A stretch of 64,000 nt of DNA from Helopsaltes ochotensis. Lineage: Eukaryota > Chordata > Aves > Passeriformes > Locustellidae. Shown piece by piece: positions 34,561 to 46,282 of this stretch; position 1 is the first letter of the stretch; each line of letters begins with the position of its first letter. Below the pieces are notes generated by a model. That model worked only from the letters and a program-made list of their open reading frames with translations. It made no database searches and had not been told where the DNA came from. A program made the position numbers and the translations under genes. Where the stretch lies: assembly GCA_013400155.1 (NCBI GenBank), contig VXBM01001551.1, positions 29,040 to 93,039 on the forward strand. Direction: 5' to 3'.

Positions 34561-35797
34561 TCCTCCTGCTGCCCATCACGCAGATGGAGTCTGAACGGGG
34601 AGAGGTGCATCAGACATTTCCCAATTCCCACAAGGAGAGCAGGACAGTGACTCCGTGCCTGGAGCAGGACACGGCTCTGGATGGCTCCTGCTCCCACTTT
34701 CTGGCTGTCAGTAAGGACAGGCTCAGTGCCAAAAGAGCTGCAGGGAGGGAGCTCCGTGTGCTGCCAGCTGAAAAGGCGAGGTCTGAGCCAAGCCAGCGGC
34801 GTCCTGCTGAGCCATTAAGGAGGAGACAGATCTGGCTGCCAGCACAAACCCGCTCTCAGCTGCTCCTCCAGCCTCCCTCAGCCCCCTCCGGCCTTCCCCG
34901 GTGACAAGAGCAGCACAGCCACCACAGGGAAATGCGTGGCACGAGCCCCTCAGGGACAGAGGAAGGATCTGCACCTGCTAAATAAGGTTTTTAATCTACC
35001 CGCCTGACTGCCACTTGTCAGAGGGTCTGTCTGTGCCAGGAGCTACCTGGCGGTGCACCTGAGCCTGGAGCAGCTCTCTTCCATCAGCCCACCTGCTGCT
35101 GAGGAAGGGGGACATCGCCAAGGCTGAGGCCTGGTTCATTATTCCTCGGCACATAATCCATCCCAGGGATCAGGACTAAGGAAAGGAGCACCTGGAAAAT
35201 GCTCTCAGAAGGCACAGATGCCATAAACCTCTGGTGTCCGACAGGGAGAACGTGCTCAGCAGCCACTTGGCCAATGGCAGAAAGCACCAGGATTCTTCTC
35301 TCTCATCCCTCATGGAAAGCCTGGGAACAGCAAATTATGCCTGTGACAACAGATATAAAGCGTACCAAAGGTCTGGGATTAAGCAGCAAAGATTTCAACC
35401 CAGCCTATCCAGAAGACAAACTGCCTTCTTGCATTAACTATCCACTCTCACTGGGAGGAGGGGAAAAAAATCCCATCCAACAGGCCCTTCCAGGCATCAT
35501 TGAGAGCTCAAAAGCACATCCCCATGTATTTGAGGGCTTCACATTTAAAGAAAGGGAAGATAGTCCTCCTCCCTGCCAGCAGTTTGTTTGCCAACCTGCC
35601 TGCTGGATTTAGATTTATATTTGAAGAGGAAACATTACTTTGGAGACCTTGAGATGGCACAATTCAAATAGGAAATAAAAACAGCAGGAGAAAAATAAAG
35701 TCTAGACACCTGTATGGATGGTCCAGCTAAAGCATGCCCCAGGAGGAGGTCATGCAAACCACAAACACAACCAGAAATGCCAGTCTGAGCAGGCACC
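34561..35797. other. Unique intronic sequence
   Basis: No gene or known repeat recognised. The first 350 bases are relatively GC-rich. Confidence 0.5.
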
Positions 35798-36178
35798 CAC
35801 AGAATCCCAGGGTCACTGAGGCTGGCAAATCCCTCCCAGCCCATGGAGTCCCAGCTGTGCCCAATGCCCACCTTGTCCCCAGCCCAGAGCTCTGAGTGCC
35901 ACCTCCAGCCCTTCCTGGGACACCTCCAGCCATGGGCACTGCAAACCTCCCTGGGCAGCCCCTGCCAAGGCCTGAGCACCCTTTCCATGCAGAAATTCCT
36001 GCTGCTGCCCAACCTGAGCCTCCCCTGGCCCAGCCTGAGGCCCTTTCCCCTTGTCCTGTCCCTGTTCCCTGGAGCAGAGCCCGACCCCCCCTGGCTGTCC
36101 CCTCCTGGCAGGGAGCTGTGCAGAGCCACAAGGTCCCCCCTGAGCCTCCTTTTCTCCAGGCTGAGCCCCTTTCCCTGC
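35798..36178 (-). mobile_element. CR1 LINE 3' fragment (type B)
   Basis: Reverse-orientation type B element. It runs from the 3' end ccacagaatcccagggtcac through gtgccacctccagcccttcc and ctgcccaacctgagcctccc to cctccttttctccaggctga. It matches 12517-12943 almost base for base over the shared region. Confidence 0.92.
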
Positions 36179-36537
36179 TCAGCAGTCACAGGGTCACTTC
36201 TCAATGTCACTACTCAGGAATGAATCCCCGCAGTCACCAATGTCACCATCAAACAGCCCCTCGGTGTGACACCCCCCTGCTGCTCACAAACAAGAGGCGA
36301 GCTGAGATCCCTCTCCTTCCCTCTCCACCTGCTCCCGCAGAGCAGCTTGTTGCGGACACTGTAAGCTGGGAGAAAGGGATTCATCAAATCCCAAGGGCTC
36401 CAGAAGGCAAAGACGAGTGACAGCCAGAGCTGCTGTGTCCGGGGAATCCAGAGGTTTATTTCTACTGTCACAAGGGAGGATCTGCCAGGTCCCTGGCCTG
36501 CCCCAAAAACCCTGGAACTCAGCCAGCACTGCCAGCA
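36179..36537. other. Unique intronic sequence
   Basis: Nothing recognised between the type B CR1 and the microsatellite. Confidence 0.55.
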
Positions 36538-36642
36538 ATCCATCCATCCATTCATCCATCCATCCATCCATCCATCCATCCATCCATCCATCCATCCATC
36601 CATCCATCCATCCATCCATCCATCCATCCATCCATCCATCCC
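36538..36642. repeat. (ATCC)n microsatellite, about 26 units
   Basis: A tetranucleotide run of about 105 bp with one interruption (attc near 36551). On the minus strand it translates as repeated Met-Asp-Gly-Trp and gives long spurious frames. It adjoins a CR1 that lacks its 3' end. Confidence 0.96.
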
Positions 36643-36681
36643 TTCTCCCGCCAGGAAAAAAAAAGAGCGCAACCCAGGGTA

Positions 36682-36962
36682 CCAGCCTGGCCTTGGGCAC
36701 TGCCAGGGATCCAGGGGCAGCCACAGCTGCTCTGGGCACCCTGTGCCAGGGCCTGCCCACCCTGCCAGGGAACAATTCCTGCCCAATCTCCCATCCAGCC
36801 CTGCCCTCTGGCACTGGGAAACCATTCCCTGGGTCCTGTCCCTCCGTCCCTTGTCTCAAGTCCCTCTCCAGCTCTCCTGCAGCCCCTTTAGGCCCTGGAA
36901 GGAGCTCTGAGGTCCCCCTGGAGTCTTCTCTTCTCCAGGTGAACACCCCCAGCTCTCCCAGC
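36682..36962 (-). mobile_element. CR1 LINE (type A) lacking its 3' terminus
   Basis: Starts at cagcctggccttgggcactg and runs through type A blocks to ctccaggtgaacacccccag and ctctcccagc. The last 90-100 bp of the element, which would lie at the left, are missing. In their place is an A-rich linker and the (ATCC)n array. Confidence 0.9.
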
Positions 36963-37590
36963 CCAACTTCATTATTTGGTTCACCTTGGATCACAAAGAA
37001 AAGCATTTTTCTGTCTCTCTCCTCCTCTTCCCTCTCTCCAGAGGCAGAATTGATGGGAGTATCTCCCAGGATCCTTTCCCCCTCAGGACACCTGAGGCTC
37101 TGCCATTTGCTCTGCTTTGCACTGGAAGTGTTGGATGTGCCCAAAGCACTGGACAGGTGGAGCTGGGAAAGAGCAGGGATGGGCAGTGGAGCCCAGCAGC
37201 CTTGGGAAATCGGGAAATTAAAATCCAACTCTGAACCCCAGGCATATCCTAAACACTCCTGCTTTGCAGACAAGTAACTGGGCACTACAACTTCACCATA
37301 AATTCCCCTCTTTACCTGAAAATCCTTTCACTATTCCACATCCCCAGTTCCAGGTTCTGCTTTAAAAGCTTAAAAACCATGAGAGGCAAAAATCTGAAGC
37401 GTTCACTATATGCCTACACAAATTAAATGTCATTGTTTACATTTTCCTTAGTTGGATAATTGTATTTTCAGGCAATTTAGAAAACAGGAATGCTGTGAAA
37501 TCAAGGCACAGTGTGCTTAATTTGATGCACCTGTTCCATCGTGATTTCCCAGCAAGGAGGAAAGGCCTCTCCTTGGATTCCAGTGCTCTG
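36963..37590. other. Unique intronic sequence
   Basis: No gene or known repeat recognised. Confidence 0.55.
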
Positions 37591-38237
37591 TGTCTTGGAT
37601 TGCGGTGTAGGATATGGCCAGGGGTGTGTATCCTATTGCCAGCTGTTCAAACCAGCTGGGGCAGTGTTTCTTTATCTCTTCCACACCCACCCTCCCTCCA
37701 GGGGATATCTGCTGTTAATGGGCCATCGAGGCTCACTGCAGGGCTGATACAATTCCATCATCCCATTGGGAGATGCTCCACCCAGGGGGAGGAGCCCAGC
37801 ATTCCTACCTGGATAAAACCTGAGGTTCAGAGCACCAGCACAGCCTGTGTGCACTGGATTCCCAGAGGAAAACCGGACCCATCTCACCATCACTGGACCT
37901 TCAGAGGAAAACTCCACCCTCCTACAGGATCATTGCCCCAACAGAACCACATCTGTCACTCCAGGAGGACTTGATTGGACTGCTCCCAACACCCTGACCA
38001 ACAGGGTGTCAAGTTGTATTCTGACTCTGTCAGTGTTTTCTTTTTGTTTGGTTGGTTTTTTGTACTATTACATTTTTATTTTCATTTTCCTAGTAAAGAA
38101 TTGTTATTCCCATATCTTTGCCCAAAAGCCTCTTAATTTCAAAATTATAATAATTCGGAGGGAGAGGGTTTTCATTCTCCATTTCAAGGGAGGCTCCTGC
38201 CTTTCTTAACAGACACCTGTCTTTCCAAACCAGGACA
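37591..38237 (+). mobile_element. Solo LTR, copy 2 of the family at 29035
   Basis: 647 bp with matching inverted ends, TGTCTTGG at the left and CCAGGACA at the right. Shared landmarks with copy 1 include aggggatatctgctgtt, cctacctggataaaacctga, gcctgtgtgcactggattcc and cctagtaaagaattgttatt. By eye the two copies agree at roughly nine of ten positions. I do not see a clear target-site duplication (ctctg versus ctcca). The purine-rich and primer-binding motifs expected beside a provirus's LTRs are absent. Confidence 0.82.
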
Positions 38238-39170
38238 CTCCATTGTTCCCACAACTGCAATTCCCTTTGTGCAATTAAATCCATTAAAATGAAAAAAATC
38301 CATTTAAATGGATATATCCAATTCCCTTCAATTCCACTTCAGAGAAGAACAGGCAAAAGCTGAGTGTGCAAAAGGTTGAGCAAAGAGTTGTCTGGAAGGT
38401 TTTACAATAAAAGTAAGTTTCCATTAAAATTTGAAATCTGGAAGATATTGTTACGAGTATTTGCTCTTTTCCAGGGCCTTTTGGTAGGAAAGGAAGTAAT
38501 GGAAGATTTACTTCTCCGACTCCATGGTCTCTTATCTCCCCCACACACACTGACAGGAGCAGAATTCGGAAATAATTGAAACTCCGTTGCAGAACAAGAG
38601 CTGCGAACTCCTGATCAGCATCAGGAACATGAACCCCATTGAGGGGGAAAATAACAAATATTTCCCCAGCGGCAGGCATGGATTGTTTCACCTCTCTGGA
38701 TCGCGGAGCTGCTCAGCCAAGATTTGTTAACAGCAGTGCATTCCAAGGAGCCCAATTTCATCCCAGACCACCCTGATTTTTCCATCTTTTGTTTGTGTTC
38801 AGCACATAACTCCAAGGGCACGGGTGGGTTATGGAATCAAGGTCACTGTCACACTTCTAATTTATGACTTAAAATAGCAAACGAGGGCTGACGATTTCCG
38901 TACATTTAGGAACCAATTAAGAGCAATTTATTACAGATCATTTCTGAGGATTGCCGCGAAGCTGCTGGCAGGGGGGAGAACATTAACTCACTGTTTACAC
39001 ACTGTTTACTCACAGTTTGTCCCTGCATTTCCTCTCCACAAGCAGCTCTTCAGACCACCTGAATTTGTTGGAACAACACTGCAGAGTTGTAACCTACCGC
39101 TGATTTTTACTTAACCCATTTCCTACTGGAATTGTTGCCTTGGAAATCAAACCTGCATTTTCTCCCGAAG
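38238..39170. other. Unique AT-rich intronic sequence
   Basis: No gene or known repeat recognised. The stretch 38830-38960 has the look of conserved non-coding DNA (aaccaattaagagcaattta), which is unproven. Confidence 0.5.
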
Positions 39171-39333
39171 TTTTTGGGTTCATTCATCAGCCTGGCTTAT
39201 CCCAGAGATTTGACGCATGGATTGGATTTACAACCCCAAAATCTGTCTATAATTTTGGGGGTTTGGTTCATTTCTGGCCTGGTTCATCCCAGAGATTTAA
39301 CGTATGGATTGGACATACAATCCCTAAATCTTT
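39171..39333. repeat. 87-bp tandem duplication, two diverged copies
   Basis: The core cccagagatttgacgcatgg (39201) recurs as cccagagatttaacgtatgg (39288), and flanking words (attggat/attggac, acaaccccaaaatct/acaatccctaaatct) repeat in the same order at an offset of 87 bp. The period is a multiple of three, so a plus-strand frame shows a repeated peptide. I see no other sign of coding. Confidence 0.85.
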
Positions 39334-40031
39334 TGGGGTCATCACAGCTTTTGAGCACCAAAAATTCAAAAAGGACCAATTAGATTCAGTTCATAGAAGC
39401 TGAGGAGCCACTGGAACCCAAATTCCACATTCAGGAGGGGCAGATCCACATGGAAAAGGGGGTGATGGATCTGCTCAGGGCCAAGTAGGAGCTAAGCACC
39501 ATCCAGCCCCACTGAGGATATTCTCCCTCAGGCTATGGGAAAGGGTGGAAAGCTGCAGATGGAAGCAGCAAGTCCTGCTGGGAAGTCACAGGACTTGCAT
39601 CCTAACCTGTAACCAGCCTGAAACATGGAATTTTGGGTCAGACTGGGAATTCTGGATTTCAGCTTTGGCCAGAGGCAGCACCAGGGCAGAGAAGGTTTCT
39701 CCTGCAGGGGAGGCCACGCAGAGCCCAAAGCCAGGGATTTGTGTTTGGCTTGAGAACTTCAGCAGCACTGTGCTAACAGTTTGTTGTCCCAGTTTAATTG
39801 AGCACGAGCACTTCACATTTACTTTTCCCAGGCAATTGAGCAGGGAAAATTCAGTCCCACACCCACACAAACTCAGCAGATCCAAGTACAGCCAGACAGC
39901 CACAGTTTAATGGGAACAGCTACAAACGTGGCACTGCCATCCCATTTTCTGGGAAGCACAAGGAGTTCCCTGCTCGGAAGCCTAACAGAGGACACAGGAC
40001 AGCCCCCACAGCAGGTAACAGAGAGAAATTT
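39334..40031. other. Unique intronic sequence
   Basis: No gene or known repeat recognised. Confidence 0.55.
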
Positions 40032-40163
40032 GGGAATGTTGGGAAGGAATCCTTCCCTGGCAGGGTGGGGAGGTTGCTCAGGGAAGCTGTGGCTGCCCAT
40101 GGATCCCTGGAAGCGGTCTAGGTTGGATGGGGCTTGGAGCAGCCTGGGATAGCGGAACGTGCA
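40032..40163 (+). mobile_element. CR1 fragment lacking the 3' end
   Basis: gggaatgttgggaaggaatc, then gctgtggctgcccatggatc and ggttggatggggcttggagc. It stops after cctgggatagcggaacgtgc, where the usual gtgtccctgcc block should follow. Confidence 0.83.
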
Positions 40164-41055
40164 GCAGCTTCCACTCACGCCAAAATTAGGGAGAAATATA
40201 ACCAGAGGAATGGATTTGAGAGCTTGGGGTCCTTTCTGTGGCCTCAGGCACAGCCCTTGCTCGTAGTGTGATGGGTCCAATCACACCCCGCTCTCATTTT
40301 AAAGGCTACCAGTGCCAAATTCTGTAACTCCCAGAGCCAAGCTCTTTGGATAATCAATGAGTAACCAGGATAACCAAGTTTTTTGACTCACAGAGCCTAC
40401 CTGGAGCAGAGAGAAATTATTGCAACTGAAAAAGAGCACATGGGTGCACAGGGAGCTGTTTTCCCTGACTGCCCTCCACCACTCAGAGGTTAATGCAGCA
40501 CTCTCCAAGCCCTGCTCAGAGCTGGAATGTGGCTGTTCAGGCACACTCCAATTTGCCATGATTCACCTGGCACTTAGGGAGTCACTGATCCCCCAGCTCA
40601 TCCCACATCACAGCACTGCAGGAAAGAAAACGCTGCTGATGGGGAGGGGGGTGGAAATCAAAGCTGAATTCGTGCAGTTTGAGGGGGCTTCTGGTTAAAA
40701 GCCGCTCTTAAGGAAAGGATCCCGATAGGCTTTGCACTTCCCTATTCAGGGAACAGCAGGAAAAAAGGAAGTTTAGGCTGCAGGTTGATCTCTGCAATGG
40801 TTCTGCTGAATGGAGCATTCACACACTGAATGCTGAATGCTGCAGAGCCAGGAAAGCATCGAAATATGAGGGAGATTTGGGCCCCGAGGAGGGGAAGAAG
40901 GGCTGGGGATGGAGTTTGGAGTAGAGTTTGGGTTTGAACCCTGCCCAGTGCCAGCTCTAAACCACCACTGACACAGAGCTACGGCTGCACCTGAGCCCTT
41001 CTTTCCCTGTGCCTTCCACTGCCGCCCACACAATGACAGTGCCTGGCTTCTCCAA
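40164..41055. other. Unique intronic sequence
   Basis: No gene or known repeat recognised. Confidence 0.55.
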
Positions 41056-41150
41056 GGGAATCACCATTAAGGTTGGAAAGGACCTCCAAGAACATCGAAT
41101 TCTTGACCGAACCCCACCACATCAAACAAACCACAGCACAAAGTGCCCAG
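41056..41150 (-). mobile_element. CR1 3' end of an older type
   Basis: ggaatcaccattaaggttgg, aaaggacctccaagaacatc and a following accgaaccccaccacatc form the reverse 3' end of a CR1 close to the type at 27979-28227. Confidence 0.8.
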
Positions 41151-42095
41151 CCAGAGGAGCAGGTGTGAGGAGCTGCAGGTGTGCTGAGCTGCACAGCTTT
41201 TCCTCTGGGTTTTGGTTGGTTTTTTTTTCCCAGTTTCATGGAGATGCATTTGGAATTGTGTGTCTGCAACAGACTTGAACCCCTGTGACAGCACCGAGTG
41301 AGGAAGGATGAGAATGGGAATTGCAAAATAGCCGCTCTGCCGAATCCAGGCACAGAAAGCATCACCACAAGGAACATTTTTGATGATGGAGCCTGAAAGG
41401 CAGGAGTTATCCTAGAAGGACAACCCATGGAAGTATGAGGGGCAGTAGGAGACACAAGTTTCACACAGGGCAATTCCCAAACCCCAAGCACTCTGCCCGT
41501 TCCAGCTGAAGAGAAATCACTATTTAAGGAGAAAAGCACGGAGTTCCATTTCTACCAAACACAAATTCTGTGCAATGGCTTTCCCTGACAGAAAAAAAAA
41601 AGAAGTAAAAACCAAGGTAGGGTGGCTGTGAAGTGATGCAATCAATCCACATCTAAGCAGCACATTAACAACCACAATTACCAGTTCATCTTTCCCAGTT
41701 TGTGTGTGCAGATTCTTAAAAAGTCAGAGCTGGAGCTGCACACATCCTTCAGGAGAGGGAAATTAAGAAATCCTGCGTAGGCAGCCCTTCACTGGGGGGT
41801 TGGTTTTGCACCATTATTGATGAAACACAAATCCCTGAGCCCTCACATTTTGTTATTTTACAGTTTCTCCGTTGCCAGAACTCCTGCTGGGTTTGCCAGT
41901 GGGAAGCACAGGAAATGCCGAAGTGAGCAAGTGCTGCCTTGGCAGCAATGAGGAGCCAGGGGCAGCAGCCTCCATCAATTCCAGGTTTCACTGATGCTCT
42001 AATACTCCACAGACATCCCCAGATCTTTTGGGTCAAGCCCCATGATGCTTTTCAGTGCAGAAAACCAGGTCAGAGAAAAAGGAGGGTTAAGGGGA
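41151..42095. other. Unique intronic sequence
   Basis: No gene or known repeat recognised. Confidence 0.55.
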
Positions 42096-42262
42096 TCAGA
42101 GAACCATGGAGTGGTTTGGGTTGGGAGGGACCTCAAAGCCCATCCAGTGCCACCCCTGCCATGGCAGGGACACCTCCCCCTGTCCCAGGCTGCTCCAAGC
42201 CCCAAAGTCCAGCCTGGCCTTGGGCACTGCCAGGGATCCAGGGGCAGTCACAGCTTGTGTGG
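42096..42262 (-). mobile_element. CR1 LINE 3' fragment (type A)
   Basis: Begins gatcagagaaccatggagtg and gtttgggttgggagggacct, then the standard type A text up to ggatccaggggcagtcacag. It is strongly 5'-truncated, as is typical. Confidence 0.92.
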
Positions 42263-43048
42263 AAAACTCGCTGATATTAATTCCAAGCAGTTTTGAAAGG
42301 TGAGGGAATGTCTTGTCTTGTTCCTAAAGCAGCAGCACAAGTTTTACACTTTGCTAGCAGGAAGCACCAACCTTCAGAGCCTGGCTGGTTTTCCCTGGCA
42401 AACCCTACCTCTGTTTGCCAATCAAGTGTGTTTTAGTCAACACGACAGCTAAAAGACAGTTTTTGCTTTTGTTGCTTTCCTGTTTGGAGAATTTTCCAAA
42501 GCCCCATTTGGAGAAGCTGCCAGCTCAGTAAATATTGTGTGTGCAGAGCATATGTTGTAATAAATACCAGGATATACATTAAAGGAGAGCACACATTAAT
42601 GGCTGCTTTGTGATTCTGCTGCCTGAGGTGGAATTTCATCTCCTGCAATGCCAAAATTTCGTCCTCCATCCCCAGCTGTGAAAGGTTTTGCCACCATAGA
42701 GCACCAAAGACCACTGCAGAGCACCCCATATTTTCTCCTAGCTAAGGAATTTGACGTAAATTTCTTCCAAAATACAACTAAAAGAGAGAAGTTTTGATTT
42801 TTTTAAAAAAATCCTCTTTCTGCTTTATTTTGTTAACTAGACATTAACCCATAAATCCCAGCTCCCCAGTTAACAGCCCTGCATGACAAGGCTGACTGTT
42901 CTCTGTAATTCATGGATACAAGAGGAATTTTTTTAATTGTGTATTAAATACAGAAGGAACCAAATACAGCAGAAGACCCAAACCTTGGCCAAACCTCCCA
43001 GAATCTTTTCATGGCTTCTAATCCCATTAGAGCTGAAAAATCTTGGAC
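42263..43048. other. Unique AT-rich intronic sequence
   Basis: No gene or known repeat recognised. Confidence 0.55.
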
Positions 43049-43166
43049 TCATGGATTATTTTGGGCTGGAAGGGACTTTAAAGCTCACCTCATCCCACCC
43101 CCTGCCATGGGCAGGGACACCTTCCCCTATCCCAGGTTGCTCCAAGCTCTGTCCAACCTGGCCTGG
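43049..43166 (-). mobile_element. CR1 LINE 3' fragment
   Basis: atggattattttgggctgga, then agggactttaaagctcacct, ccatgggcagggacaccttc and ctctgtccaacctggcctgg. The terminal octamer has decayed. Confidence 0.87.
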
Positions 43167-43658
43167 CAAAAGAATTGCTGTTTTTCAGACTCCAAACCAG
43201 CACTCTGGTCACAAGCAGGAATTAAAGAGCACATCTTTCATCTTCCTGAAGGACTTTGTGAGCACTGGAACCGCCTCAGGCTGGCTGAGGCCTTCCCTGC
43301 ACCACTCAGGGATGCTCTCCCCTCCCTCCCCATCCTCTCGCTTTTCCCAGGTAATAAAACCGCTGGGAATTCAGGCAAAGAGGCTCCCACAAATCAAGCC
43401 CTGCCATTTCTTCCTTTGGCTGGTGACAAACAGCCCCATGAGGAAAAGGAAAAAAGAAGTGTCTGCAATAAAACCCAGCCGGCTTTTCTTTTTCTAAGGC
43501 TGTTTGTCATTCTTCAGGGCATCCGGGAAACCAGCTCAAGGAATTTGATCAAAATTTGCTAATTTTGGAGCCAAGCACATCCCAACACAGCACCTGGAGA
43601 TGCAGACCTGGGAAGTCTTTTATTTCCCCTCTTGAACAGAACCGAGAGTTCTCCTTGG
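43167..43658. other. Unique intronic sequence
   Basis: No gene or known repeat recognised. Confidence 0.55.
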
Positions 43659-43730
43659 ATCACAGAATCCCAGAATGGTTCAGGTTTGAAGGGACTTTAA
43701 ACCTTCCCCTGTTCCACCCCCTGCCAGGCT
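43659..43730 (-). mobile_element. CR1 3' end, about 70 bp
   Basis: atcacagaatcccagaatgg, ttcaggtttgaagggacttt and a shortened ccaccccctgccaggctgct, where a deletion joins the 3' block to the gctgct block. Confidence 0.82.
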
Positions 43731-45269
43731 GCTTCCCTGCTCTCTCACACCCAGTTTTCCCAGTTTTTCCCTGGATTTGGAAGTGGTGAAGGACCCTGTT
43801 GAAGCATGAAACAAATGTGGGCACCTGCATGGCTGCCCTCGCAGGGGAAAAATAAAGAAGTATTTTTTAACAGACAGAAGCCGTCCCCTGAGATGAGACG
43901 GATGAATTGTACTCTGAGAGATTGATGAGACCAGCGAGCAGAGGAAACTCGGTGTGGGAGGCAGGGACCATAAATAAAGGGAGAGAGGAGAATTTCCTGG
44001 GAGGGCACAACAGCGCAGAAATCCAGATCTGCAGCTCCACAGCCCCTGACTCCTCAGGGAACCCCTCCCTGGGGTCTGCCGAAAAGAGGGATTCCTGAAG
44101 AAACCCCAGCTCTGCCTCTGCTGGGCTGGAGACTCCAGCTCTGCCCCACCTTCAGGAGCCCCATCCCAGCTCCAGCCACAGGGGTTTGCTCTCTCTTTGG
44201 GAAAAACCCCGAAAATGAGACCGGTGATGAAGCTGGCAGGAAGGAACCCATGCAATACCTCTCCTTTCCTTGTCTTCTGAAGAGTGGAACATGAAAATGC
44301 TGAAATCCCTCGTGATTGATGCACTGATGAGTTGATCAAACAGGACAAGGACTTCTTTATTGCAATAAATGTTGATTTAACTCAGCACATTAGCAGCGTT
44401 TCCTTGATTTAGTTTCATCTTCATCAAACAAAAGATTGAAATGATTCCTCTTTTAATTGCTGTGCTTAAACCCAGCACACAGCCTTAGAAAGTAAGACAA
44501 AAACAGAAAGACAAAAGCAATCCCATTTTTGGCCCCGATTAATTTTAGCCCAGCTAATTACAGCAATGACACCCAGCTGAGGAACTCCTGGGTGTTCAGG
44601 GGACAGTGGCTGCTGCCACTTCACAGAGACCCTGTGTCAGTGGTACCCAGAGCTCCGGGCAGCAAGGGGTTCTCCAACCTCAAAACACTGGAAAAGTGAA
44701 AAGAAACTTAAACCAGCCCTCAAATTACCTGAAAACTACTCATTTTCTGTCTTCTTTTATTACTGCAGAGCACCCAGCAGCTTTTTCAAATGTTGCCATG
44801 AACCAGGGTCCTTACAACCACAAGCCTTAAACCTGACAGATTCAGCAAAAGCCAAGAGCAGCAACATCTTTCAGTCTTTTTTCCCTGTACAGCTGCAATA
44901 AATCAAATATTTTAACCTGACTCCATCAAACAACATGCTTGAAGTGATGTTCAGTGTGTCTGAATGACCTCTGGATTTCAAGCTGGCCACAGAAGAAGCA
45001 CCAAAATACAGATGGGCCTTACCCAGGAACAAGGTCATGTGCTGGAGAGAGGGCAGGTTCAACACAAAGAAATAAATAAAATTATGATTTCTGTCCTTGA
45101 GCTTAGGGAAACGGTGCAGGGAAATAAAACCTTCAATTCCAAACTGCATTTTACTATTATACTATGGTATAGGGAAAATTCCAGCACAGACCAGTGCCAC
45201 ACACAGATACGACCCAGGGAATCACACAGCCTCTTCCCAGGCACACCACCCAGCTGACAAAAAGCTGAT
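43731..45269. other. Unique intronic sequence, about 1.5 kb
   Basis: No gene or known repeat recognised. Short frames lack family features. Confidence 0.55.
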
Positions 45270-45421
45270 TGAATCCCAGAATCCCAGTGTGGTTTGAGTG
45301 GGAAGGACCTTAGAGTCCATCCCATTCCACCTCCTGCCACGGGCAGGGACACCTGCCACTATCCCAGGCTGCTCCAAGCCCCATCCAGCCTGGCCTTGGG
45401 CACTGCCAGGGATGGACACAG
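45270..45421 (-). mobile_element. CR1 LINE 3' fragment
   Basis: Starts gaatcccagaatcccagtgt, then gagtgggaaggaccttagag, gccacgggcagggacacctg and gcctggccttgggcactgcc. It ends at agggatggacacagctgc. Confidence 0.9.
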
Positions 45422-46072
45422 CTGCAGGATTTGCCCTTCCAAGCTTTCCCCAAGCCCATGCCAGAAACTTTCTTGTCATTTTGGCACAAGCTCGCCAGTG
45501 CCCACATCAAAAAGCCATTTGTAACTTATTACAACACTGCCATTCACTGTCACATCTACTGCAGGTGTTCCAACTTAGGCAAAACGGGTTCCTGGGAAGC
45601 GGGTGACATTCCTTTAGGATATAAGAAATGAGCTGTCAAAGCACAAGCAGGGATCCTGTATTCACAGGGCTTGCAGTATGCACAACTCCCCCTCAGTGCT
45701 TTGAACTTCAGTTCAGCTGGAACCAGCCTCCCTCGTCAGCAACCTTTCATTTCTGCGGGGCTCACAAGGAAAACACTCCGACTCCAACCCAAATCCCTCA
45801 GGAGAAGTCGCCTCTCTGATTTCTGACTGGATGCACGAACGAGATCAGAGGTTTGCCAGCCCTGGATCTGCCTACCTTGTCAGCTCCTCGAGCTCAAAAC
45901 AAGCCCACAAAGGAACAAACACCACGCACGAGATCCTGGAGGCAGCGCAGGCTGAGGGTGCTGCGGGCACAAACCCCTCCCTGCTCAGCCCATTCCTTTA
46001 CAGGGATGCTACAGGGAAAGAGAAAACCCAAAACTTGGGATAATGGGACAAAACTGAAGAGATCAGGTCAGA
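45422..46072. other. Unique intronic sequence
   Basis: No gene or known repeat recognised. Confidence 0.55.
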
Positions 46073-46282
46073 GGAGATGTGAGGAAGGAATTGTTCCCTG
46101 TGAGGGAGGTGAGGCCCTGCCCAGAGCAGCTGTGGCTGCCCCTGGATCCCTGGAAGTGCCCAAGGCCAGGCTGGACTTTGGGGCTTGGAGCAGCCTGGGG
46201 CAGTGGAAGGCATCCCTGACATGGCAGGGGTGGGATGGGATGAGCTTTAAATCCCTTCCATCCCAAACCACTCCATGACTAG
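46073..46282 (+). mobile_element. CR1 LINE 3' fragment
   Basis: Sense orientation: gaggaaggaattgttccctg, gccctgcccagagcagctgt, ggactttggggcttggagca and the 3' end cccaaaccactccatgacta. Confidence 0.91.

Noticed and set aside
36214..37285. Long minus-strand frames (203 and 333 codons) with repeated Met-Asp-Gly-Trp
   Set aside because: The repeat peptide is the (ATCC)n microsatellite and the flanks are CR1. There is no family resemblance.
29035..38237. A full-length endogenous retrovirus bounded by the two related LTRs
   Set aside because: No gag, pol or env sequence, no primer-binding site after the first LTR and no purine-rich tract before the second. The interior has CR1 insertions and a microsatellite, and copy 1 appears to have its own flanking duplication.
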